Of a stretch of 46,706 bases of DNA, positions 22,994-32,525 are shown piece by piece (position 1 is the first letter of the stretch; the number at the start of each line of letters is the position of its first letter). This DNA is from Nymphaea colorata (lineage: Eukaryota > Streptophyta > Magnoliopsida > Nymphaeales > Nymphaeaceae). The stretch is from assembly GCF_008831285.2 (NCBI RefSeq), contig NW_022204815.1, forward strand, positions 1 to 46,706, read 5' to 3'. The notes below the pieces were generated by a model. It searched no databases. It was not told the DNA's origin and was given only the letters and a program-made list of their open reading frames with translations. Position numbers and translations under genes: made by a program.

Positions 22994-23027
22994 TGAGGCA
23001 CTGAGCACTTTGCTTTATAAGTTAAGT

Positions 23028-23511
23028 TACACGACGAGGAGTACCCGCACAGTACCGGTATGGGTACGGCGTCGGGTGCGGTCAATGCAACAACGGGTAC
23101 GGTCAACGTAACGGGGGTCATTTTTGACCATTTTTGGACTCGTTCAACTTTGACCCAGTCCAAATTTGTCCATTTGAATTTTAACGTTTTATAATATTTT
23201 AAAGTTTTTAGCCATTTTCATGTTAAAATCTTCGAACCCTATTTTCGTTTCGTTGACTGCCTTCTTCCTCTTCACTCTTTACCCACGAGCCACGACGCTT
23301 CATTGAAGACCGACAAGGGCAGCTGGTGAACGGCGGCGAACGGCGACGGCAGGTGATAAACGGCGATGGCAATGGCAGGCGGTGTTTGTTTCGTACGATA
23401 CGGGGGTGTATCGCACGTATCATGCGATACGGCCCCGTATCACATGATACGGACGATATGCGTACGATACGCACGCGTATCGCGTATCATATAGATTTCT
23501 TTGACCTATAC
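23028..23511. mobile_element. hAT-like non-autonomous repeat, left part, interrupted by the chromovirus
   Basis: The left side has GTACCCGCAC/GGGTACGG/GGGTGCGGTCAA motifs, of the same style as the subterminal repeats of the hAT element at 9805. The right side (23391-23490) is a dense palindromic array of GATACG and CGTATC words that resumes after the chromovirus as TATACGATACGGATAAC (28545-28562). The middle has no ORF of note. No clear terminal repeat or target duplication could be paired, so both the ends and the superfamily are tentative. Confidence 0.5.
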
Positions 23512-23792
23512 TGTTAGGCACAAGTTATGTCCGTTTTATTTCAGTTTCTTTTAATTGTCGTTAACAGTTTTGGGTGTTTTTGCTTAAATAATTTCTTTTG
23601 TTTCGGGTCTTGTTTGGTTAGAGTGTGCAACCCAACCCAGCACGTCATGTACTTAAACCCTCTTATGAGGTAAGCAAACCCGAATGAAGAATAATAACCT
23701 TTGACGTGAAGAGAAGTTGGGCTTCCTACGACTGTGTGTGTGAGTGCTGCAGCATGTAGCTGCTGTGGGAGTTGGCCAATCCGAGGCTAACA
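23512..23792 (+). repeat. 5' LTR of the chromovirus
   Basis: 281 bp, TGTTAGG...GCTAACA, nearly the same as 28268-28544. It contains a TATGAGGTAAGCAAACC block and a TG-rich tract close to its end. Confidence 0.95.
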
Positions 23793-23812
23793 AGGTATCA
23801 GAGCCAGGTTGA
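23793..23812 (+). other. Primer binding site, initiator tRNA-Met type
   Basis: AGGTATCAGAGCCAGG directly after the 5' LTR resembles the TGGTATCAGAGC priming sequence of plant LTR elements primed by initiator methionine tRNA. Confidence 0.85.
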
Positions 23813-24075
23813 TCATGGCAGAGAGAGTCACCACGCGCGACGCCATGGCAGCGGTGGAACAACACCGAAATCAAGTGGATACGGTGATCGGCAGTCTGGA
23901 AGGGTAGATGCATGGGATGGATCAACGCCTGAGCACGGGGGACACAAGATTGGAGGCCATGTTGGTGGAGCAGCAGGCGATGTCGGCACTCTTGCGAGAA
24001 ATCCTGTGACAAGGTTCTCGGCAGCAATCGCTTGATTCAGATCAGATCCAGTCGGACGAGTGCAGGGGATAGGGT

Positions 24076-24615
24076 TTGCCAAGGAACGGGGGCATGGCCT
24101 GGCGCCCAGCGAAGATGGATTTTCCGTGGTTTTCGGGAGACGATCCGATCAGTTGGGTGTTTCGTGCCGAACAATATTTCGATTTCCAGGGAATCGTCGG
24201 TGACGAAAGAGTGCATCACGCGACGGTTTATTTTGAAGGGGCGGCGGTGCATTGGTTTCGTTAATTGGTGTCGCAGCAAGGGAGACTAGACTGGACGACA
24301 TTAGTGAAAGAGCTCACGGTGCGCTTTGGGCCGTTGGCGTATCTCGACTACAATGTAGAGTTGTCGAGCATTAAACAATCGGGTACGGTGTTGGAGTACC
24401 AGGAACATTTTGAGGAATTGATGAATATGGTGCGTGGATGGCCCCTTCCAGCCCTCATAGGCGCGGTTCTTAGCAGGTTTGAAGGATGAAATACGCATTG
24501 AAGTTCAAGCCATGAAGCCACAAACATTGAGGGACTGCTTCGATTTAGCCCGCACGGTGGAAGAGAAAAATGAACGGCTACACACGTTCGCTCGGGGCAC
24601 TTTCAGCAGGACGTG
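24076..24615 (+). pseudogene. Chromovirus gag, capsid part, broken
   Basis: Frame from 24076 includes FPWFSGDDPISWVFRAEQYF and EGAAVHWFR, the capsid core of plant Ty3 gag, then a TAA at 24262-24264. It resumes as LDWTTLVKELTVRFGPLAYL and later YQEHFEELMNMV up to a frameshift near 24470, after which LKDEIRIEVQAMKPQTLRDC continues in another frame. Confidence 0.9.
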
Positions 24616-24702
24616 AGGACCAGCCCATGAGAGACCTTCCATAAGGCATGGTCGGACGCACGGTCCAGTCTGCGAGAGAAGCCGAAATCTGACGTCTTCC
24701 CA

Positions 24703-25145
24703 TTGGCCCCAGGGAAAAATCAGAAGGGAGTCAAGCCGCGCCAAGTGGTGAGAAGATTGACACCCGAACAAATCAAGGAGAAGAGACGGCTGAACCAATG
24801 TTTTCACTGCGATCAGTCGTACGTTCCAGGGCATAACTGCAGACGCCTACACATGTATCTAGTCAAGGAGAGCGACGAACCACTCGAGGCTGAGGCGATT
24901 CCGCCCATGCCTATGGAACCGGAAGAGGTGGAAAACCAGACGGTACCCGAAATTTTGCTGCACGCGTTGGCTAGAAATGAGGTTCCCCATCTCATGCATG
25001 TGGAAGGCAAGTTACGAGGCGGGCAAGTCAGCGTGCTGATCAACACGGGATCGACTCACAATTTCATTTGTGAGAAATCTGCCCGAGCCCTGGGCTGCCA
25101 TATGGAGGTGCAACCCTCATTTGACGTGATAGTAGGAATACCCTG
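24703..25145 (+). pseudogene. Chromovirus gag zinc knuckle and protease, catalytic Asp lost
   Basis: Encodes CFHCDQSYVPGHNC (about residues 39-52), the knuckle of this clade, then an acidic linker, then the protease active-site loop. That loop reads LINTGSTHNF at about residues 112-121: Asn (AAC, 25042-25044) stands where the catalytic Asp of DTGSTHNF belongs. The frame stops at 25143-25145, and protease sequence continues in another frame. Confidence 0.9.
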
Positions 25146-25604
25146 AGGTGCAGGGGTAAGTGCCAGATAGAAAGGTTAGAGATCCAAGGTTTTCACTTCC
25201 CTCTACAGTTTTACATTTTAGCCATGGCGGGAGCCGACCTGGTCTTAGGCATCCAGTGGTATGGGATTTCGAGGGCATGAAAATGCAGATTAAAGGGCCC
25301 GCGAACGAAAGAATTACATTTGGAGGCAAGCCCTAGATGACCGTGCTCGGAAGAACTTCTTTTCTCCTACTAACCATTCACGTGCAGGCACAAAAGGAAG
25401 AAAAAGATGTCTGATTCGGCTCCGAAGCATTTAAGAGCACACTACAGGAAATGCTATAGGAGTTTGGGCAGTTTTTAGCACGCCTAAGGCGCTACCACCG
25501 GAAAGAGGATATGTACAATGCATCGAATTACAGTCGGGGGCCGAACCTATCAAATCTAGACCCTACCGCTACAACGAGAAACCCTCGAAGAACTTGTACC
25601 AGAG

Positions 25605-26345
25605 ATGTTGGAAGCAGGTGTAATTCAGCCTAGCCGTAGCCCCTTTGCTTCGCCTGCTTTGCTTGTCAAAAAGAAAGACGGGAGTTGGCGTTTCTGCGTG
25701 GATTATCGTGCATTGAACGCCATCACCATCAAGGACAGGTACCTGATTCCCATTGTGGAAGACTTACTGGATGAGCTGAATGAGGCGTGCGTCTTCTCGA
25801 AATTCGATCTACGCTCCGGGTATCATCAAATCCGTTTGGTGAAGGACGACATTCCTAAGACCGCCTTTCACACGCACGACGGGCACTACGAGTTGACGGT
25901 CATGCCCTTCGGGCTGATGAATGTGCCTTCCACCTTTCAATCGCTGATGAACGATGTGTTTCGTCCTTTCTTACGAAGGTTTGTATTAGTTTTTTTTTAT
26001 GACATTTTGATTTACAGCAAGGGAGAGCGAGAACATCTTGACCACTTACGAACAGTGCTAATAGCCTTGAAGCAGCATAAGTTACACGCCAAATTCTCCA
26101 AACGTGTTTTTGGCACGTCCCAGATCTCTTATCTAGGACATGTGATCAGCTGCGGGAAGGTGAGCATGGAACAAGAAAAAATCCAGGCGGTGCAAGGTTG
26201 GGGTACGCCTAGAACCGTGCGCGAGTTGCGCGCGTTCCTTGGACTCATGGGCTACTACCGTAAGTTTGTCAGAAACTACGGCCTTATCGCAGCACCACTC
26301 ACGGCACTAACTAAGAAGGGCCGATTTGCGTGGAGTGTACAGGCA
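25605..26345 (+). pseudogene. Chromovirus reverse transcriptase, catalytic box altered
   Basis: Strong RT blocks: [55 protein letters not shown]. The catalytic box reads [11 protein letters not shown] at about residues 129-139, with Tyr (TAT, 25998-26000) replacing the first Asp of FDD. The thumb ([23 protein letters not shown]) is present. A frameshift near 26330-26340 passes into the RNase H frame. Confidence 0.95.
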
Positions 26346-26760
26346 AGAGCAAGCATTCCAACAACTCAAAGAGGCAGTGACTACAGCCTCGGTTTTGCAG
26401 ATGCCTAATTTTCAACTTCCGTTTACAGTCGAGTCAGATGCATCCGATTCGGGCGTGGGTGCGGTGCTAAGCCAAGAGCGACATCCCATCGCTTATTTCA
26501 GTCGAGCAATGGGTTCGGCGTTTGCGAGTAAATCTGCTTACGAACGAGAGGTGATCGCCATAGTCCTTGCCGTACTCAAATGGAAGCACTATTTCTTGGG
26601 GCAACAGTTTCTTGTCTTAACCGACCACTGTAGTCTCCAACATTGCCTCAAGAAGTCCACCCTATCTTCATCAATCCAAAAATGGATGCTGAAATTGATG
26701 AGCTTTGACTTCTAGATCTGCTATCACAAAGGAAAAAAAAACGCAACAGTGGACGGGCTG
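26326..26760 (+). pseudogene. Chromovirus RNase H
   Basis: FTVESDASDSGVGAVLSQE carries the first catalytic Asp; HPIAYFSRAM, KSAYEREVIAIVLAVLKWKH and VLTDHCSLQHCL follow. A TAG (26713-26715) interrupts shortly before the frame continues toward NATVDGLSR. Confidence 0.93.
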
Positions 26761-27834
26761 TCCCGCTCACACGACCAGCAGGTTAGTAGTTTATTTGCCA
26801 TTTCACAAGTGCACGCCCACCTATGGGATGAGATTCGACAAGCGCAAGAAAGAGCCACCTCAGTAAAGAAGATTAGAGATGAGATGGAGAAGAATCCCCT
26901 TAGAGTGTATGGGTACGAGTGGAAATCACCATACCTATATCACAGCGGACGCATCTTCATTACGCTCGAGTCCACCTTGCTGCAAACCCTTATACAACAT
27001 TATCATAATGAGCAAGCGGCCGGTCATGAAGGCGTGGAGGGTACTTATTGTCGAGTACGACCTACCTTTTATTGGCCAGGAATGAAAAGAGCCATCACCG
27101 ATTTTGTAAAGGGATGCGACATATGCCAAAAGAACAAACATGAAACGATGAAACCAGCCGGACTGCTTCTTCTGCTTCCCACGCCAGAGCTTACATGGGA
27201 AGACAAATCGTTGGACTTCATAGAAGGTCTGCCATCATCCCGGGGAAAGTCTGTTATCTTGGTAGTGGTGGACCGCCTGTCGAAATATGCACACTTTGTA
27301 CCCTTATCGCATCCATATTCTGCCAAGACCGTCGCTCGTGCTTTCCAAGATCACATTGGGAAGCTACATGGCCTGCCCAGGTCGATAACCAGTGATAGAG
27401 ATCCCATCTTTATCAGCTCCTTCTCGAGGGAATATTTTCAGTTACAGGGCACGAAGTTACAACTGAGCACAGCTTACCATCCACAAACCGACAGTCAGAT
27501 AGAGGTTGTAAACAGGTGCCTCGAGACTTACTTACGCTGTTTTGCAGGGCAACGTCCACGCCTATGGGCAGAATGTCTGTCATGGGCTGAATTCTCATAC
27601 AACACCAGTTGGCATTCATCGACCGGTGTCACACCATTTGAGGCGGTGTATGGGCGTCCCCCTCCCACTATACGTCGATACCAGCCTAACACAGCGAGAG
27701 AAGAATCAGTGGACACTCAGCTCTGCTGCTGGGACGCTATTCTGGGAGATCTGAAAACACACCTCACGCGCAACCGAATGGTGATCCAATACAACCGCAG
27801 ACACCGGGACCAACAGTACAACGTTGACGAATGA
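26749..27834 (+). pseudogene. Chromovirus integrase, best-preserved domain (361 codons)
   Basis: An N-terminal HHCC zinc-binding module (HYHNEQAAGHEG..CDICQKN) is followed by PAGLL and the catalytic core, with Asp in VVVDRLSKYAHFVPL, Asp in TSDRDPIF and Glu in the NRCLETYLR segment, so the DDE triad is intact. The GPY/F-like region (APRYVGPFRI) lies downstream in another frame after a TGA at 27832-27834. Confidence 0.95.
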
Positions 27835-28238
27835 GTGTACTTACGCAGGCCGACCCACGCAGCAGGGTATCGTCAACCACGAGGGTACAACAAACTCGCC
27901 CCCCGTTATGTTGGCCCATTTCGCATCATCAGGGGCACATTGGTCCTCTTGCTTACGAATTCCTACTGCCCGCTGGAAGTAATATGCATCACGTTTTTCA
28001 CGTCTCAAAGCTTAAGACGTGCCCCCAACCACCGACTGAAATAGACATAATCGAAGGGCCCATCAACGAAGATCAAACCAAGGCTGTCCCTTCCCGTCGA
28101 CTTGGCACGCGCACGATCAATCAAAAGGGCTTGAAATCGGTTGAGTGGTTAATAGAGTGGAACAATACTGAGGAGGGCGTAGCGACATGGGAAAAGGCTG
28201 AAGACATTATTAATCGCTTTCCAGATTTTGCACCTTGA
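27835..28238 (+). pseudogene. Chromovirus integrase C-terminus and chromodomain
   Basis: The GPY/F-like segment is in one frame (27835-28044). The other frame gives HHVFHVSKLK, then the chromodomain: VEWLIEWNNTEEGVATWEKA followed by EDIINRFPDF. The chromodomain reads histone methyl marks and is diagnostic for chromoviruses. A shift separates the two parts. Confidence 0.9.
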
Positions 28239-28253
28239 GGGCAAGGTGGTGCT

Positions 28254-28267
28254 GAAGGAGGGGAAAT
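28254..28267 (+). other. Polypurine tract
   Basis: AAGGAGGGGAAAT immediately before the 3' LTR is the purine-rich primer for plus-strand DNA synthesis. Confidence 0.85.
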
Positions 28268-28544
28268 TGTTAGGCGCAAGTTATTTCCGTTTTATTTCAG
28301 TTTCTTTTAATTGTCGTTAACAGTTTTGGGTGTTTTTGCTTAAATAATTTCTTTTGTTCCAGGTCGGGTCTGGTTAGAGTGTGCAACCCAACCCAGCACG
28401 TCATATACTTAAACCTCTTATGAGGTAAGCAAACCTGAATGAAGAATAACCTTTGACGTGAAGAGAAGCTGGGCTTCCTACATCTGTGTGTGTGAGTGCT
28501 GCAGCGTGTAGCTGCTGTGGGAGTTGGCCAATCCGAGGCTAACA
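28268..28544 (+). repeat. 3' LTR of the chromovirus
   Basis: 277 bp, TGTTAGG...GCTAACA, matching 23512-23792 apart from roughly 13 substitutions and two small gaps. Followed by target duplication TATAC. Confidence 0.95.
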
Positions 28545-28562
28545 TATACGATACGGATAACA
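28545..28562. mobile_element. Right remainder of the interrupted GATACG repeat
   Basis: TATACGATACGGATAAC continues the word pattern left off at 23511; the first five bases are the duplicated target. MSH5 intron sequence follows. Confidence 0.5.
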
Positions 28563-28570
28563 TTGGTTTC

Positions 28571-28769
28571 CCCTCTTTTGTTTGTCCTCTGTTTTCTTAT
28601 GAAACAATATGAGAATTGGCGACATGCAGCCTAGACCCCGTCTAGCTCTGATTATCAGTCCTTTTCCCTCTTTCGTTTGTCCTCTGTTTTCTTTTCTGAG
28701 TGAATTATGAAACAATTTGAGAATTGACGACATGCAGTCTAGACCCCGTCTAGCTTTGATTATCAGTCC
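28571..28769. repeat. Imperfect tandem duplication, units of 91 and 104 bp
   Basis: CCCTCTTTTGTTTGTCCTCT at 28571 recurs as CCCTCTTTCGTTTGTCCTCT at 28666; each unit ends CTAGCTYTGATTATCAGTCC. The second has a 13-base insertion near TTTCTGAGTGAATT. It lies in an MSH5 intron. Confidence 0.92.
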
Positions 28770-28873
28770 ATCTTAATAGAACCTTCAGTGTTACCAAAAT
28801 GAACAAATATTTCACATTTTTTTCACCTCTGCCTCTAGCTTCTTTTGGTTATTTTATGGTTCTACATATGCAG

Positions 28874-29029
28874 CTCAGTTCTTTTATGCATACGAGAAGT
28901 GATGCCCAAGTTCATGCAACTGGAGGGCTTCTTGCCATACAGGAGAATGAGAGGCTTGTGGATATTACTGAATGGAATGAGTGTAAAAACACATCAATAA
29001 CCATTGACCATATCATAGAGATTTCACTA
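28874..29029 (+). pseudogene. MSH5: MSH5 exon remnant: DAQVHATGGLLAI..ITIDHIIEISL
   Basis: After acceptor ATATGCAG an open frame gives SDAQVHATGGLLAIQENERL followed by VDITEWNECKNTSITIDHII. The frame is intact; the donor has decayed (CTATATCC in place of a GT site). This is the first MSH5 exon on the far side of the transposon nest. Confidence 0.9.
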
Positions 29030-29151
29030 TATCCTCAATCACATTGACACTATTTCTACCGCTTCATTGCTTTGGCATGTATGGTGTTCTGACACCTTTG
29101 TGATCTCATTTATATTCTGGACCATGCTGTTGATGCTTACATGGGAAATAG

Positions 29152-29253
29152 AGACAAGTTCTTGAAACTTGATGCAGCTGCCTATGAAGCACCGCAGATT
29201 TTCCATGTAGACAAGCATCCAAGTTAAATGGACATGGGGAAGGCTAAGGAAGG
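29152..29253 (+). pseudogene. MSH5: MSH5 exon remnant: FLKLDAAAYEAPQIFHVDKHPS
   Basis: Frame gives KFLKLDAAAYEAPQIFHVDK then HPS, a TAA at 29225-29227, and MGKAKEG, ending at a GTAAAA donor. The TAA replaces the residue after HPS. Confidence 0.9.
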
Positions 29254-29346
29254 GTAAAATCTCCCCATGTGAAAATTATTGTATCCTAAAAGTTTTCTCA
29301 TCTTAAAAAGGGTCTCAAGATTATGAATTTCGAATTGAAACTACAG

Positions 29347-29380
29347 TTTTCTGTTTTTGGAGTACTTAACGAGCTAAAAG
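29347..29380 (+). pseudogene. MSH5: MSH5 exon remnant: FSVFGVLN, last recognised
   Basis: Directly after CTACAG the frame gives FSVFGVLNELK, matching the segment that follows KEG in MSH5. Similarity ends there; no later MSH5 exon is found before the SCL fragment. Confidence 0.7.
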
Positions 29381-29851
29381 GTTTTAGTTTCTGAAATTTA
29401 TCTTTTTTATGTTGTTATCACTATTGTATTGTTACAGTTGTAGCAATTTTTTTTTTCACATCAGTTCTTCTGTCACCAGTGTGTCACAGTAATGGGCAGG
29501 TGCCTCATGAGGTAAAACATGGTCCTATAACTGAAAGTGTCTGAATCTTCTACATTATAAGGAATATCTATTGTGTGAACACTTTTTTCAACAGAAGTTG
29601 GTTCTTAAGGCCTATGCTTGATCTTGAAGTTTGAAATGAGCGCCTTGACATTATATCCATCACTATCTTGGAACAAATATGGGATTTTTTATGTTGTTGT
29701 GCTTGACATGACATTAGATTTCATGTTTCCACTTCTGTGAAGAATCAACCACGATGTCATGTGCAAGTCTGAAGCATGTAAAGGGCATTCCTCGAGTGCT
29801 CAAGGTACTGCTGCTTGGCTTTGGCTGTGTAATATTTTGCTGTTTCACTAG

Positions 29852-30216
29852 GTTAAGCTCTCAAAGTAGTGCGTGTGAACAAGTGGATATGGTGGCAGAT
29901 GAAGAAGTCCTCGAAGAAGTGGATATGGCGGTAGAGGAAGAAGTCCTCATCCTAGAGGGAGGTATGGTGGCCGAAAAGAAAGTAGTAATGGAAGTCCTCG
30001 TTTGAAATATTCCTCTGGATTGCAGGTAATGTGATTGCATTTGCCCGTATATTGGTTTATCCTAGGGTAGACAGCAATTACATATTGTTGAACTATTGTT
30101 TGATAATGTTTAAGGCAACATATTTGGCTTCCTTGCAGGCCAGAAGATCTTTGAATCCCTTTTGAACGCTATGGGCCCATAAGGGATGTGTATCTGCCAA
30201 AGGACGATTACACAAG
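29852..30216 (+). pseudogene. SR splicing factor of the SCL/SC35-like type, two broken exons
   Basis: SCL proteins have an RS/Gly-rich N-terminal extension and one RRM and act in pre-mRNA splicing. Exon 1 (to 30025) encodes SGYGGR, a TGA, then RSPRRSGYGGRGRSPHPRGR and YGGRKESSNGS, as in the SCL30A/SCL33 extension. After a 2-bp loss the RRM starts: LV, a TGA, NIPLDC. A GT-AG intron (30026-30138) splits the next Arg codon in phase. Exon 2 (30139-30216) gives RPEDL, a TGA, IPFERYGPIRDVYLPKDDYT and a GT donor. All three TGAs (29900-29902, 30003-30005, 30152-30154) stand where CGA Arg is expected, a pattern of methyl-CpG decay. The rest of the RRM and the RS tail are not found; a TIR element lies 95 bp downstream. 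Confidence 0.88.
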
Positions 30217-30719
30217 GTATGGTTTCCTTGGTGTAAATGGGTGCTAGGCGTCTACGGTCTTGCTACTAGTCATTGTCGATTATGTTCGTCAACTATTTTC
30301 ATGTTCCTTAAGAGGTCGTTTGATTGCTGTCCATTGGGACAGGATAGACAGGACGTCCTGTCCATTACACTATTGTCCTATCTTCATGGACAATGATGTT
30401 CCTTGTCCACCGTTTGATGATTTTAAGAACAGAACACTACGTTCTTCTTGTCCGGTGTTTGTTTCGTGTGTGTCTGTTCTGTCCGTCCTGTCTGACGTTT
30501 GTTTTTGTCTTGTCCGATCTATCTATTCTGTCCGATGTTTTTGTTTTCCATGGTCAGTTCTGTCTGACGTTTGCGCTTCATTATTTGGATTCTGGGCAGC
30601 CTCAAAACCAAAGATCAAACTAACCATTGATGAGAAAGGTCAATAAGTTTCTAGCAAGTCTTACTGAAAACAGCACACTAGGATGCAACTTGCACTAAAA
30701 GATCGACTTGGACGCTCAT

Positions 30720-31880
30720 AATCCTGCAATTTCTTGTTGATAATTTAATGAGTATAAATGGCGAAAAAATAATCTGAGTACTAAAAAACATGTGGTATTG
30801 TGCAAGCTGAGACAGTCTAGACAAGTTGAAGCAGCTTCGTCATTTTCATCTCACACTGAGCATTTTCCATTTCTATTTGTGATGGAGACAGAAGACACTT
30901 TTGGAGATGCAGATGACCTGAATGTTGATGTAGCTCATACTAAGTCAATACTTCTTGCACCAACTTTGATGAAAATGTTCAAAATGAGTCCACAACAACC
31001 CCTGTAGAAGTGACTACTTATGGTAGAAACACATATGCATTGGAACACTCGAGAAGGATCCCGCAGAAGCCAGTTTGTAGGGAGTCCTAGGTCTTGTAAT
31101 TGTCTAAATACGATGATTTATAGAGATTTCAAAGCATGTAGTTGCTCAGTTTCAGCAGAAACTAAGGTTTTGGACTATCTCACAGTATTTGCCCCCTTAA
31201 ACATTATATGCAGAGCATCAATGTCGTTTAAGGATCCAGTCGAGTTTAAAACCAAGATCAAGTTTCTCTTTCGTAGTTCAAAATTTCACAAGCAAACAAA
31301 CAATAGCAACAGATTAAACAGCCTTATGCTTCACAATATGATGATGGCTGATTCAGATGACAGTAATCATCCAAAGAGTGTAAGAATTAGCCCAGTGGGC
31401 CAGTGGGTTATAAATGTTGTTAATGGAAATGGAAAGGTCGCTAGAATTTTAGGAAGTCCTTTACTTATTCAGTTAGCTGATGAGGTTAAAATATTATCCC
31501 AGACAGATTGATGCTCATATTCTGATAGTTTTCCTCTTGAAAATTTGTGGAACTTCATCACATGCACCAGAGGCAGCATCAGTGGGAGACGGATATGATT
31601 CAGATATAACAAGGCAGGAATTCTCAGATGGTGTAGACACAGGTACAACCAACGCTCAGCAACAAGGATCACTTTCACAGAATATCTCCTATCTAAAGCT
31701 AGGGAATTAACATCAACATTGGCAGTTATTAAGGGATTTTGATCACAGAGTTCTTGTTTTTGGCCTCCTAGGAGTTTAGGACAGACAAGTAAGAACCACT
31801 GATAAGGACCAGAAAAGGGGAACAAGTTCAGAAGGAAATCTCGTTGCCATAATCCTCCTTCGATTTCCCTGTACATGAAT
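30720..31880 (+). other. Unrecognised stretch with a 163-codon open frame
   Basis: An open frame at 31020-31511 (plus) has a Ser/Asn-rich C-terminal part ending QWVINVVNGNGKVARILGSP followed by LLIQLADEVKILSQTD. Nearby frames at 30792-31007 (DDLNVDVAHTKSILLAPTL) and 31560-31710 (DSDITRQEFSDGVDTG) look more protein-like than random sequence. I cannot match any of them to a family. They could be decayed exons of one gene, either captured by the surrounding element or native to the locus. Confidence 0.35.
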
Positions 31881-31961
31881 CAATCTTCTTAACCGACATG
31901 ACAGGATCAGCCTATACATGACAAGCACCAAAACCCTCAACAAGAGAAAGAAACAGAAGGA

Positions 31962-32470
31962 TCAAGATAAAAAAAAAATGCAGCCTTCCACGATCGGAAA
32001 GGCGAAGAGCCCCTTCGAGTCGGCCGCTACTTCAGCACGATCGATAGCCTGACCCAAGGAACTGGGCGATTTCGGAGAGGACAAACTCGCCATCCATGCC
32101 TGGCGCAAGCATGTTGTCCTGTTTTGCGCTCTTGATCTTCCTGTCCTGCTCCGCATAACCATGGACATTCTCGCATTCTTGACTCTGGAACCCCTCTCTC
32201 CCAAGACACCAGTTTCAAGTGACACTTTGACGACAAAGAGACCAAAGGTTGAGGGATGCCGGAGATGGTGCCCTGAGGCGATGAAGGATGCCGAAGACGG
32301 GCTGAGGCGATGACAGACACCCGCTACTGCAAACGATCGACTCGTCGGTTGATGGAATGGAGGAAGAGAGAGAGCGGTGGGCGAGGGGGAGCCTCAGAAG
32401 AGAAAAGGAGGAGAGACGGAGGAGGAGGAGGAGAAGCTCGAAGCGAGGAAAGATCGGAGCGGGAGATGGT
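31962..32470 (-). other. GC-rich island, possible captured gene fragment
   Basis: This block is clearly richer in GC than its surroundings. The minus strand offers a frame giving SQECENVHGYAEQDRKIKSA and then KQDNMLAPGMDGEFVLSEIA, which ends at a stop near 32040; another minus frame reads IDRAEVAADSKGLFAFPIVE. Neither is recognised. The plus side is GGAGGAGGAGG-rich, like a leader. It may be host sequence captured by the TIR element, or a promoter/leader remnant. Confidence 0.35.
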
Positions 32471-32525
32471 GTTCTGTTCCACTCTGTTCCGAGGGTTAGC
32501 TCAGAACAGTGAGGGATGGGCGGTA

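Larger units (their letters stand above)
23512..28544 (+). mobile_element. Complete Ty3-type chromovirus retrotransposon, Reina-like, 5.03 kb, degenerate
   Basis: Flanked by 5-bp duplications TATAC (23507-23511 and 28545-28549). LTRs of 281 and 277 bp begin TGTTAGG and end GCTAACA. Order: PBS, gag, protease, RT, RNase H, integrase, chromodomain, PPT. Short LTRs, small size and a C-terminal chromodomain fit the Reina clade of plant chromoviruses, which direct integration through histone marks. By eye the two LTRs differ at roughly 13 substitutions and two small gaps, so insertion is not recent. The coding region is disabled: a stop and frameshift in gag, Asn for the catalytic Asp in protease, Tyr for the first Asp of the RT box, shifts between protease and RT and between RT and RNase H, and a stop before the chromodomain. 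It sits within the GATACG array. Confidence 0.95.
20475..29380 (+). pseudogene. MSH5: MSH5 (MutS homologue 5) N-terminal half, fragmented and split by nested transposons
   Basis: MSH5 pairs with MSH4 and stabilises meiotic crossover intermediates. Eight exon remnants occur in the order of plant MSH5: 20475-20506, 20739-20832, 21085-21170, 21242-21311, 22964-22993, 28874-29029, 29152-29253 and 29347-29380. Most are bordered by AG acceptors and GT donors. The best-kept peptides are TSTKTEESFASALRKK, VKLVKSSIFSYEQAWHR, DAQVHATGGLLAI and FLKLDAAAYEAPQIFHVDKH. In-frame stops (20797-20799, 29225-29227) and frameshifts (near 20809 and 21100) break it. Homology stops after FSVFGVLN, so the core and ATPase domains are absent. 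The fifth intron holds a hAT-like repeat containing a whole chromovirus. Retained introns show it is a DNA-level duplicate, not a retrocopy. Identification is from family sequence knowledge and is consistent across exons. Confidence 0.9.
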
